The translations under genes and the position numbers were made by a program. From contig JAFCZI010000059.1 of assembly GCA_019314425.1 (NCBI GenBank), positions 1 to 9,701 of the forward strand: a DNA stretch of 9,701 bases, given 5' to 3'. Below, one piece after another: positions 1 to 6,904 of the stretch. Under the pieces are notes generated by a model. It ran no database searches. It was not told the origin of the DNA and saw nothing but the letters and a program-made list of their open reading frames with translations. Each line of letters starts with the position of its first letter. Positions within the stretch are counted from its first letter, which is position 1. Source of the DNA: Deltaproteobacteria bacterium (GTDB taxonomy: Bacteria; Desulfobacterota; DSM-4660; Desulfatiglandales; Desulfatiglandaceae).

Positions 1-25
1 GGTTTAAACGTGACCGTTTTATGCG

Positions 26-46
26 AAAAAACGCCAAATAAGCGTT
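26..46 (-). terminator. weak stem-loop with T run, possible terminator
   Basis: Read on the minus strand, AACGC and GCGTT form a 5-bp stem around a 7-nt loop and run into six T residues. It lies downstream of the higBA remnant on that strand, where a terminator would be expected. The stem is short, so this is only a candidate. Confidence 0.25.
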
Positions 47-124
47 CAGAATCAAACAGAGGATATCAAATTATGAGGTTTTGTGGCTAAGATCTCTAAT
101 TTTCATAGCTTTGGTACCTCAAAA

Positions 125-199
125 TTAGTCTTTCACACAAGATATCACTTTTTTGTATTGCACCCTTTCGCCAGGATGTGGGGGATTGTGCATTTTCAT
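125..199 (-). pseudogene. higA: HigA antitoxin, N-terminal remnant
   Basis: The minus-strand ATG at 199 opens with MKMHNPPHPGE, which I recognise as the conserved start of HigA-family antitoxins (Xre-type helix-turn-helix proteins that neutralise HigB and repress the operon). After about residue 11 the reading departs (RVQYKKVISCVKD) and stops at 125, so the DNA-binding helix-turn-helix is missing. Family members are roughly 90-110 residues, and this one has 24 codons. The start lies 22 nt after the stop of the HigB C-terminal fragment, with a GAGGG ribosome-binding-site-like stretch between, exactly the normal higB-higA order. I saw no continuation of HigA in the other minus-strand frames of 1-124. 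The identification rests on a short but characteristic motif; function is surely lost. Confidence 0.6.
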
Positions 200-221
200 G
201 ATTAACCCTCAATCAGATAAT

Positions 222-620
222 TTAGTGATAATCTTCATAATTCACAATTTCTGCATCACCTTTAAATCCACAATATGTTGTAATATTCTATTGAATACTC
301 ACCACATATTGTGTTGTCTAATTGCTATTTTTTTTTACCATAAGACTGGTAATATTTTATCCATCTATATATTGTGTTAAATTCTTACAAGTCACAATAT
401 ATGGTATTGCTAATTCAAAAAACATATGATTAAAGGTGCGAAATGTAGGTTTTAATTGATGCAAAGCAAGAGTTGGAATATTCATATCTTCGACGGTCTT
501 TGCCTGATTTAATTGAGCCAAAATTAATCTGATTCTTTTTTCATGGCGAGCTTGAATGCCAGCTTTACTTCCTGTGGTGAAGAATTTCTCCAATCCTTTA
601 TGAATAAAATTTTTAATCAT
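222..620 (-). pseudogene. higB: HigB/RelE-like toxin gene, interrupted
   Basis: HigB toxins are ribosome-dependent mRNA endonucleases of the RelE fold. From the ATG at 620 the minus strand reads MIKNFIHKGLEKFFTTGSKA and continues to LALHQLK (about residue 57, near 447), a close match to the HigB N-terminal half. The same frame then runs through unrelated residues to a stop at 357. The family's C-terminal end reappears at 269-222 as GFKGDAEIVNYEDYH followed by TAA, directly before the higA start. The core beta strands that normally carry a GNWR(I/V)TFEF-type stretch are not recognisable in between. The intervening ~177 bp is AT-rich and repeat-bearing, and removing the most obvious palindromic unit (301-405) does not restore a clean HigB, so insertion plus erosion or replacement is more likely than one simple insertion. 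The product should be inactive. Confidence 0.72.
269..405. repeat. AT-rich insert with four CACAATAT inverted repeats
   Basis: Four copies of an ATATTGTG/CACAATAT core lie inside the split higB. Perfect 10-bp inverted pairs are 269-278 with 304-313, and 367-376 with 393-402. An alternative pairing, ACCACATATTGTG (301-313) with CACAATATATGGT (393-405), matches at 12 of 13 positions and would bound a 105-bp unit. A smaller inverted repeat, TTACCA/TGGTAA, sits at 335-352. Size and position are consistent with a miniature inverted-repeat element, but I see no clear target-site duplication and no coding sequence. It could also be decayed operator-like DNA. Confidence 0.5.
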
Positions 621-626
621 GACTAG

Positions 627-655
627 AGTGTAACCATTTGATTCTCGAAACGCAA
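627..655 (-). promoter_or_regulatory. sigma70-type promoter of the higBA remnant
   Basis: On the minus strand TTGCGT (655-650) is followed by exactly 17 bp and TACACT (632-627). The toxin ATG begins only 6 nt after the -10 box, so the transcript would be leaderless or nearly so. This agrees with the lack of any Shine-Dalgarno sequence there. Confidence 0.55.
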
Positions 656-726
656 CCTGAAAGATTACAGTAAAAATTGCTTAGGGTTCACTCGAAGCGC
701 GGGGGTTTGGATGAAATCTTCATGGG

Positions 727-755
727 TTGTCTCTGCGGCGTTAACGTGGTAATAA
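727..755 (+). promoter_or_regulatory. sigma70-type promoter for the fatty acid kinase fusion
   Basis: TTGTCT (727-732), a 17-bp spacer and TAATAA (750-755) form a good housekeeping promoter. The expected start near 762 gives a leader of about 37 nt containing the ribosome-binding site AAGGAGA at 784-790. It diverges from the higBA promoter, with about 70 bp between the two -35 boxes. Confidence 0.55.
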
Positions 756-798
756 AACAGCCATCCGTAACCAGATTTGTGATAAGGAGACGTCTGTC

Positions 799-2559
799 TT
801 GAACGCGCTTTCTTCAGCAATAGACCATACGTTGATGGAATCAGAAATATTTGAGGCTTTTGTGGCCGGTGTGGATCGTGTTGCCGCCTGGGCCGACCTT
901 TTGGACAGCATCAATGTTTTTCCCGTGGCGGATGGTGATACCGGCAGGAATCTGGTGATCAGCCTTCAACCGCTCAAGCAGTCATTTGAAAGCAGGGAAA
1001 AATTGATTGAAGCGCTGCTGCTGTCGGCGAGGGGCAATTCGGGTAATATTGCTGCGCAGTTTTTCAGCGCGTTTGTTTGTGTTGAAAGCCTCGATGAGCT
1101 GAACGAGATAGCGGAACGGGGGCGGGACCTGGCCTGGAAAGCCGTCAGGGACCCCAAATCCGGAACCATGTTATCAATTTTCGATGCGCTGATTGAGGCG
1201 CTTCATCACCATGATCAGGCGCTGAATCCGGATGATATTGATCACGTCCTGAACATTTTAGAGCGAGCGGTTTTCCACACAACCGAACAATTGAAAGAAT
1301 TGGCGACCGCGGGTGTGGTGGATGCCGGCGCCCTGGGCATGTTTATTTTCTTTGACGGTTTTTTTAGCATATTGTTCAACCACAAGGTCAAATTCCGCTC
1401 TATTGTGGCTATATTTGAAAACCTGCTGCATGTGGACCCCTCATGGCGGACGGACGGTGACGAGGGATACTGCATTGATGCGGTATTGAAGCTGGATGCG
1501 GGGAGCGTGCGGGATTCACTTTCAGCCATTTCTCAGGTGGGGCACGAAGTGGTCACCATGGGGCACGGGGATTTTGTCAAGGTCCACCTGCACGCCGCTG
1601 ATGAATCCGGGGCAAGGCAGCAGCTTGAAGGGATCGGCAACCTGGTGAACTGGGTGTCAGACGACCTGAAGGCGCAGACGGCAGAATACCTCACCATACC
1701 CAAAACCCAGGCCCTTCATATCATGAGCGACGCCGCCGGTTCCATTACGAGAATGGATGCAAAGCAGCTCGGAATTACCCTCTTGGAAAGCTACATCAAC
1801 CTCGGTCCACAATGTTATCCTGAAACTCACATGGATCCGGAACAACTCTATGGGGAAATGCGAAAAGGGACCGCCGCGTCCACTGCCCAGGCCTCTGCCT
1901 TTGAACGTCACCAGCGTTATCAGCAGGCGGCCAGCCTGCATTCTCATGTTCTCTATTTGTGCGTGGGGTCCGGATACACGGGAAATTATCAGACCGTCAT
2001 GGAATGGAAAGCCTTAAACGACCCGGATGACAAGTTGATGGTTGTGGACACGGGCGCTGCTAGTGGGAAGTTGGGGTTGCTGGTCATCGCCACGGCTCGT
2101 TTTTCCCTGAAAACCCAAGTGCCCGATGCGGTTGTTAAATACGCCGAAAAGGCGCAAACCCTTGTTGAGGAATTGATTTTCATTGAAAAACTTCACTATC
2201 TTGCCAGGGGGGGGCGAATTTCAAAGACAGGCGCTTTTTTTGGCGATATGCTTCACGTAAAACCGGTGGTCAGCCCGGCGCCCGACGGGGTGAAAAAGGT
2301 CGGGGTGGTCCGAAACAAAGAGCAGCAGATTCACTTTGCCCTGGAAAAGCTGAAAGAAGCACTGAAGGATGCCCCATGTCCCTTGATCATGCTCCAATAT
2401 ACGGATAATCGTCGTCTGGTGGAAGATGAATTTAAGGTGGCGATTGAAAAGGCCTTCCCGCAGGCGGAGGTCTTTCTTCAACCGCTCAGCCTTACCACCG
2501 GCGCCCACTGCGGCCCGGGGGCCTGGGCCATGGCTTATTTGCCTGAGGTTTCGGTTTAA
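799..2559 (+). CDS. DhaL-DegV fusion: FakA-FakB-like fatty acid kinase
   Basis: Probably a cytoplasmic fatty acid kinase combining catalytic and acyl-binding parts in one 586-residue chain. Residues ~15-190 are a DhaL/DAK2 domain with the nucleotide-Mg motif NVFPVADGDTGRN (Asp45, Asp47, Thr48, Asn51), ARGNSGN at 77-83 and DAGALG at 175-180. Residues ~220-290 resemble the FakA middle domain. Cys225, His263 and His265 match the spacing of the FakA zinc/histidine cluster. Residues ~305-586 are a DegV/EDD (FakB-type) domain with SDAAG at 310-314, GTAASTAQAS at 357-366, DTGAASGKLG at 417-426, ARGGRISK at 469-476 and a terminal TGAHCGPGAWA including His570. In Firmicutes FakA and FakB are separate and make acyl-phosphate for PlsX/PlsY. 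The TTG start is chosen because AAGGAGA lies 8 nt upstream; an in-frame ATG 36 nt later lacks such a site. Fatty acid specificity is inferred, and general DhaL-DegV fusion annotation is safe. Confidence 0.85.
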   Translation: MNALSSAIDHTLMESEIFEAFVAGVDRVAAWADLLDSINVFPVADGDTGRNLVISLQPLKQSFESREKLIEALLLSARGNSGNIAAQFFSAFVCVESLDELNEIAERGRDLAWKAVRDPKSGTMLSIFDALIEALHHHDQALNPDDIDHVLNILERAVFHTTEQLKELATAGVVDAGALGMFIFFDGFFSILFNHKVKFRSIVAIFENLLHVDPSWRTDGDEGYCIDAVLKLDAGSVRDSLSAISQVGHEVVTMGHGDFVKVHLHAADESGARQQLEGIGNLVNWVSDDLKAQTAEYLTIPKTQALHIMSDAAGSITRMDAKQLGITLLESYINLGPQCYPETHMDPEQLYGEMRKGTAASTAQASAFERHQRYQQAASLHSHVLYLCVGSGYTGNYQTVMEWKALNDPDDKLMVVDTGAASGKLGLLVIATARFSLKTQVPDAVVKYAEKAQTLVEELIFIEKLHYLARGGRISKTGAFFGDMLHVKPVVSPAPDGVKKVGVVRNKEQQIHFALEKLKEALKDAPCPLIMLQYTDNRRLVEDEFKVAIEKAFPQAEVFLQPLSLTTGAHCGPGAWAMAYLPEVSV

Positions 2560-2625
2560 TCGGCTACAATAAACCAGCTGCCTTCTTCAAGGTGAGCGCC
2601 ATATCCCCGGCCCTGTGTAAGCCGA

Positions 2626-2671
2626 ATATTTACTTTTTATCTTGACAATGTGTAAATATAATAACAAGATA
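2626..2671 (+). promoter_or_regulatory. promoter region with two overlapping inverted repeats
   Basis: The AT-rich gap before the ABC pair holds a perfect TTGACA (2642-2647) and a perfect TATAAT (2657-2662), but only 9 bp apart, so they cannot be the same promoter. TTGACA with a 17-bp spacer gives the weak -10 CAAGAT (2665-2670); TATAAT would need a weak T-rich -35 near 2634. Two perfect inverted repeats overlap here: ATATTTAC/GTAAATAT (2626-2633, 2652-2659) and TATCTTG/CAAGATA (2638-2644, 2665-2671). These are plausible repressor or activator sites. Confidence 0.45.
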
Positions 2672-2697
2672 CGATTTTGAAAATAAAAAAATAAACA

Positions 2698-4536
2698 ATG
2701 CCATCCTTGAAAAACCTGACGGTCCCCTTTAAACCCACGTTCCGCAATTTCCAACCCCTCTGGATCTATTTTGTAAAGAATCGATGGGCGCTGGTGGCAG
2801 GCGTTCTGAGCCTGCTCGTGGTGGATTTCCTCCAGCTTATGATCCCGCTGATCATCAAGAAGGCCATCAATATCCTGGTCGTTCAGACATCGGGAGTCGG
2901 CGCCCTCCTGGTGAAACAGGGGGTTACGATCGGCATGATTGCCCTGTTGATTGCCCTGTTCCGCTATGTGTGGCGCCGTTTGCTGCTGGGCCATTCCAGG
3001 AAGGTGGAACAAGGCTTGCGCGACCGGCTGTACGGGCATATTCAAACCCTTTCCCGCTCATTTTTCCAAAATACAAAAACCGGCGACCTGATGTCCCGGG
3101 CCATCAACGATATCAATGCGGTGCGCATGGCCTGCGGAATGGGGCTGGTGGCCCTGGTGGACGGGTTTATTCTCGGTACTGCGGCCATCGGCTTTATGAT
3201 GAGCATTGATTGGCGCTTAACCCTTATTTCACTGATTCCCGCGCCTGTTGTGGTGGTAGTCACCCGGATGGTGACTCAGCAGATGTCGGCACGATTTGAA
3301 CGGGTCCAGAAGAGTTTCTCCGACCTCACGGAACAGGCCCGCGAAAGCTTCTCGGGCATCCGGGTGATCAAAGCCCATCAGCGGGAAGGATGGGAATATG
3401 GCAGAATGAAGGCCAGAGGAGAGCAATATGTGGGGGAGAGCATGCATCTGGCCAGGACCCTCGCCCTGTTTTTCCCCCTCATGACCCTGATCACCAACGC
3501 GGGGCTTGCTGTCGTGATTCTTTTGGGTGGAAGATATACGATTTTGGGAACCATCACACCGGGTGATTTCGTGGCTTTTATCGCCTATTTGAATTTGCTC
3601 ACCTGGCCCGTAATGGCCATGGGGTGGGTGGTCAGCCTGATCCAGCGGGGGTCGGCCTCCATGCGACGCATCAACGGTATCCTGGAAGCGGTTCCGGAAA
3701 TTCAGGATCCCGGTGGTGAAAACGGACGGGGTCCCCAAGGCAAACGGGCGGAAGGGGTTTCAGAAAAAGCCGAAGGGTCCATTGCTTTTTCCGGGCTCAA
3801 TTTCAGATACCCCGGCCAAAAGGAATATGTGCTCAAGGATGTCAACCTCAAAATCCGCGCCGGAGAAACCATCGCCATTGTGGGGCGCGTGGGGTCCGGC
3901 AAAACCACCTTGCTACAGATTGTACCCCGTCTCCTCAATCCACCTGAAAGCATGGTTTTCGTGGATGGCCGGGATATTCGAAACCTGTCGCTTAACACCC
4001 TGAGGAAAAAAATCGGGTTCGTGAGCCAGGACGTCTTTATTTTCTCTGACACCGTTTACAACAATGTGGCGTTCGGAACCGATGACGTCACCGATGAAGA
4101 GGTGCGGCAGGCCCTGAGCGTTGCCGGTATCCGAGAGGAAATGGAAGCCCTGGACAAGGGCCTGGGAACCCTTCTGGGCGAAAGGGGCATCACCCTTTCA
4201 GGCGGCCAGCGGCAACGGCTCACCATCGCGCGTGCCGTGGTGGGGGATTTTCCAATCCTCATACTGGATGACGCCCTTTCCATGGTGGACACCCGTACCG
4301 AAGCGGGAATCCTGAACCGGATCCTGGACCTTCGGCAGGACCGGACCAATGTGATTGTTTCCCACCGGGTTTCCACCATTCGCCGGGCGGATCGGATATT
4401 TGTCTTTGACCATGGGTCCTTGAAAGAGGAAGGGACCCACGAAAGCCTGATTCTTCTGAGAGGGATTTATGCGGCCCTGTACGAAGAACAGATTCTGAGC
4501 GAATCTCTTGAAAACGGGGGCGTGATCTCGTCATGA
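2698..4536 (+). CDS. ABC exporter half-transporter, degenerate ATP site (BmrC/TM287-like)
   Basis: A 612-residue type IV (MsbA-like) ABC half-transporter of the inner membrane. Six membrane segments are expected within residues ~25-315, followed by a linker and the nucleotide-binding domain from ~360. Visible motifs are Walker A GRVGSGKTT (396-404), Q-loop Gln444, signature LSGGQ (500-504), Walker B LILDD (521-525), D-loop SMVD (528-531) and H-loop His556. Asp525 stands where the catalytic Glu normally is, as in the degenerate-site subunits BmrC and TM287 of heterodimeric exporters. It pairs naturally with the next gene, whose ATG overlaps this stop (ATGA). An in-frame TAA two codons upstream fixes 2698 as the earliest start; it has an A-rich leader and no Shine-Dalgarno sequence. 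The substrate is unknown; multidrug, lipid or peptide export are all possible. Confidence 0.9.
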   Translation: MPSLKNLTVPFKPTFRNFQPLWIYFVKNRWALVAGVLSLLVVDFLQLMIPLIIKKAINILVVQTSGVGALLVKQGVTIGMIALLIALFRYVWRRLLLGHSRKVEQGLRDRLYGHIQTLSRSFFQNTKTGDLMSRAINDINAVRMACGMGLVALVDGFILGTAAIGFMMSIDWRLTLISLIPAPVVVVVTRMVTQQMSARFERVQKSFSDLTEQARESFSGIRVIKAHQREGWEYGRMKARGEQYVGESMHLARTLALFFPLMTLITNAGLAVVILLGGRYTILGTITPGDFVAFIAYLNLLTWPVMAMGWVVSLIQRGSASMRRINGILEAVPEIQDPGGENGRGPQGKRAEGVSEKAEGSIAFSGLNFRYPGQKEYVLKDVNLKIRAGETIAIVGRVGSGKTTLLQIVPRLLNPPESMVFVDGRDIRNLSLNTLRKKIGFVSQDVFIFSDTVYNNVAFGTDDVTDEEVRQALSVAGIREEMEALDKGLGTLLGERGITLSGGQRQRLTIARAVVGDFPILILDDALSMVDTRTEAGILNRILDLRQDRTNVIVSHRVSTIRRADRIFVFDHGSLKEEGTHESLILLRGIYAALYEEQILSESLENGGVISS

Positions 4537-6686
4537 TGGGGGAATACGGATACGCCGAGGAAGGCAAGCTGGGAAAGCCCTACAATCTCAAGTTGATGAA
4601 GCGGCTGGCTCATTTTGCACGCCCCTACACAAAAAAGGTTGTGGTAGGACTCCTGCTGTCGATTTTCGTGGCCCTGTTTGATCTATGTGTGCCGTATCTG
4701 ACCAAGATTGTCATTGACCGTTATATTCTGGCGTCCTGGTACGAAATAAGCGGAAAAATGGTGTCGGATCCAGCCTACGGGGAATTGAAACAACGCTATG
4801 GGTCACTGATGGATAAAAGCGCGGTTCCCTCCGTTTACTACATCTCCAACCTGAACCTGAAGAAGATCGACCCTGCGGATATCCACCTGCTCAAAGATCA
4901 AGGTCTGCTCGGTTCCAAACGCTTTTATCGGATCGGACCGGACCGGGACATTACCCGCTGGTTCCAGGGAGATCATGGTAGGGGCACGGCGAACAGTGCC
5001 CTTACGAAAATGGCGGACGGGGCATCAATGGTTCCCTATGAGCAACTGGAGCGCCTGCCCAAAAAAGAGCTCCTCCAAGTCAGGGCCGGCGACGTCAGCG
5101 GGGTAACACGGGTGGCAGGGGTTTTCTTTGTTCTGCTCCTGCTCTCCCTGGGGTTCAGCTATGCGGAATATTACATTATGGAATTAACGGGTCAGCGGAT
5201 CATGCAGGACATGCGCATGAAGCTCTTTGATCGGATGCAGGCTCAGACCCTGCGGTTTTTCGATCGCTACCCGGTGGGCACGTTGGTCACCCGGGTCACC
5301 AATGATATCGGCAACCTCAATGAAATGTTCAAATCCGTCCTGATTACCGTTTTTAAGGACCTGTTCATGATCGTGGGTATTCTGGCGGTCCTGCTTTACC
5401 TCAACTGGCACCTGGCACTTCTTTGTTTCATCTTGCTCCCCATTATTTTTGGCCTGACCTTTATTTTCAGTTTCATGGCCCGTGAGGTGTTCCGGGAACT
5501 TCGCAGCACGGTTGCCAGAATAAACGCTTTTCTGCAGGAGCGGATCAGTGGTATGGCCATCATCCAGTTGTTTGTCAGGGAAACTTCTCAAATGAGGCTT
5601 TTTGCCGGTCTCAACCGGGAGAATTATCAGGCGGGCATGAAGCAGATCCGTGTTTTTGCGCTGTTCATGCCGTTGATGGAACTGTTGTCGTCTTTGGCCA
5701 TCGGCTTTTTGATCTGGTACGGCGGGGGGCAGGTGTTGCAGGAAGAAATGACACTGGGGGTCCTGGTGGCTTTTATCGGTTACATCCAGATGTTCTTCAA
5801 ACCCATTCGGGATATTTCCGAGAAATACAATATCATGCAGATAGCCATGGCCTCCATGGAACGGATTTTTGAATTCATAGACAAAAAAGAGGTGCTGCAC
5901 CCATCTCCATTTCCCCGGAACCCGTCTCGCGTCGAGGGTCATCTGGTGTTCGATCACGTGTCTTTTGGCTATGACCCGGAAAAAAGGGTTCTTCATGACG
6001 TTTCTTTTCAGGTGAAACCGGGCGAGACCGTTGCCATCGTGGGTGCTACAGGCTCTGGAAAAACCACGGTGGTGAGCCTGGTGGAGCGCTTTTACGATCC
6101 GGATCGGGGGAGCATTACCCTGGATGGCATTGATCTAAGGGAGTGGTCCAACAAAGGTCTCCGAAATGCCGTGAGCCTATGCCTTCAGGACGTGTTTATA
6201 TTTTCCGGAACCGTGTCGGAAAACATTTCCCTTGGTCGGGAGGACCTTAAACACGAAAGGGTACGCCGCGCCGCCCAAACCGCCAACGCGCTGGGGTTTA
6301 TCGAGGGTCTGGAAAATGGGTTTGATCAGGAACTGGGGGAGCAGGGGGGCACCCTTTCCGGCGGTCAACGCCAACTGCTCTCTTTTGCCCGTGCCCTGGC
6401 CGGCGATCCCCGTCTGCTGATCCTGGATGAGGCCACCAGCAGCGTGGATCCCGAGACCGAGCGCCTCATCCAGACCGCTATTTCAAAAATGGCCCAAAAA
6501 CGGACCACCCTCATTGTGGCGCACCGGCTGTCTACGGTCAGGGACGCGGATCGAATTCTGGTGATGCACCACGGACGGATAAGGGAGCAGGGGACCCACG
6601 AGGAACTCATGTCCATGGAAGGGCTTTACTTTAAGCTCAGCCGGCGGTGGGCTCGGGGGATTTCCGATCAATCCAGTAACCTCTAA
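4533..6686 (+). CDS. ABC exporter half-transporter with TM1-TM2 insertion (BmrD-like)
   Basis: A 717-residue partner of the preceding half-transporter, about 100 residues longer than usual. TM1 is near residues 36-62 and the next hydrophobic helix only near 194-216. The ~130 hydrophilic residues between form an extracytoplasmic (periplasmic) domain, reminiscent of the BmrD extracellular domain. The remaining membrane helices end near 430. The nucleotide-binding domain shows Walker A GATGSGKTT (504-512), Q-loop Gln552, LSGGQ (608-612), Walker B LLILDE with catalytic Glu633, D-loop SSVD (636-639) and H-loop His664, so its own ATP site is competent. Together with Asp525 of the first protein this predicts one degenerate and one active site. 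Two consecutive ATG codons (4533, 4536) could start it; the overlap with the upstream stop implies translational coupling. Substrate unknown. Confidence 0.9.
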   Translation: MMGEYGYAEEGKLGKPYNLKLMKRLAHFARPYTKKVVVGLLLSIFVALFDLCVPYLTKIVIDRYILASWYEISGKMVSDPAYGELKQRYGSLMDKSAVPSVYYISNLNLKKIDPADIHLLKDQGLLGSKRFYRIGPDRDITRWFQGDHGRGTANSALTKMADGASMVPYEQLERLPKKELLQVRAGDVSGVTRVAGVFFVLLLLSLGFSYAEYYIMELTGQRIMQDMRMKLFDRMQAQTLRFFDRYPVGTLVTRVTNDIGNLNEMFKSVLITVFKDLFMIVGILAVLLYLNWHLALLCFILLPIIFGLTFIFSFMAREVFRELRSTVARINAFLQERISGMAIIQLFVRETSQMRLFAGLNRENYQAGMKQIRVFALFMPLMELLSSLAIGFLIWYGGGQVLQEEMTLGVLVAFIGYIQMFFKPIRDISEKYNIMQIAMASMERIFEFIDKKEVLHPSPFPRNPSRVEGHLVFDHVSFGYDPEKRVLHDVSFQVKPGETVAIVGATGSGKTTVVSLVERFYDPDRGSITLDGIDLREWSNKGLRNAVSLCLQDVFIFSGTVSENISLGREDLKHERVRRAAQTANALGFIEGLENGFDQELGEQGGTLSGGQRQLLSFARALAGDPRLLILDEATSSVDPETERLIQTAISKMAQKRTTLIVAHRLSTVRDADRILVMHHGRIREQGTHEELMSMEGLYFKLSRRWARGISDQSSNL

Positions 6687-6689
6687 TGC

Positions 6690-6761
6690 GGGCTGTGCCC
6701 ACAACCCAAATGGCCTCACGCAGAGGCGCAAAGGTTTTCTTGTTTTTTATGCCGGAAAACC
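6690..6761 (+). terminator. cluster of short hairpins after the ABC pair, possible terminator
   Basis: Just after the stop come GGGC-TGT-GCCC (6690-6700), GCCTC-ACGCA-GAGGC (6713-6727) followed by a T-rich stretch to 6750, and GGTTTTC/GAAAACC (6733-6739, 6755-6761). None is a textbook terminator, but transcription probably ends here because a separate promoter follows. Confidence 0.3.
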
Positions 6762-6776
6762 AGGTGATAAGCCGTT

Positions 6777-6817
6777 AATTGTTGACAATTTTTGGAAATA
6801 GTTGACAATTTTTGTCA
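6777..6817 (+). promoter_or_regulatory. tandem GTTGACAATTTTTG repeat, putative enhancer sites
   Basis: The 14-mer GTTGACAATTTTTG occurs at 6781-6794 and again at 6801-6814, a 20-bp period (about two helical turns, so the same face). Each copy lies in dyad symmetry: AATTGT-TG-ACAATT (6777-6790) and TGACAA-TTT-TTGTCA (6803-6817). The cluster sits about 115-155 bp upstream of the start expected from the sigma-54 promoter at 6905, the usual place for activator (bEBP) binding. TTGACA could mimic a -35 box, but I see no -10 at proper spacing. Confidence 0.55.
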
Positions 6818-6904
6818 TTTAACCCGCGCTATCCGCCGGGTATCTTTCATGATTAATATGTAATATCAGGTGATTATCTCAATATTGATCTTGCAGATTT
6901 TATA

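Noticed and set aside
26..50. Integron attC-like site near the toxin-antitoxin remnant
   Set aside because: The AACGC/GCGTT symmetry recalls cassette recombination sites, but the paired core sites are not present and no second copy flanks the genes.
153..380. Plus-strand 75-codon reading frame over the left end
   Set aside because: It is Cys- and Ile-rich low-complexity translation of AT-rich repeat DNA, lacks a ribosome-binding site, and lies antisense to the recognisable HigB and HigA pieces.
711..723. ATGAA-ATC-TTCAT short palindrome before the -35 box at 727
   Set aside because: A 5-bp arm inverted repeat is expected by chance; single copy and no supporting context.
1..800. CRISPR array or tRNA in the repeat-bearing left region
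   Set aside because: Repeats are short, inverted and unevenly spaced, without constant-length spacers; no cloverleaf could be assembled on either strand.
2587..3045. Minus-strand 152-codon frame overlapping the ABC promoter and gene start
   Set aside because: Antisense shadow of the first ABC gene with no family resemblance; its end merely traverses the AT-rich promoter.
5184..5996. Long (270-codon) minus-strand open frame inside the second ABC gene
   Set aside because: It is a shadow of the strongly supported plus-strand ABC gene; His/Gln/Asp-rich composition and no recognisable motif.
6782..6830. TTGACA boxes as -35 elements of a sigma70 promoter
   Set aside because: At 16-18 bp downstream of either copy there is no acceptable -10 box (ACAATT or CGCGCT-like); repetition and symmetry fit activator sites better.
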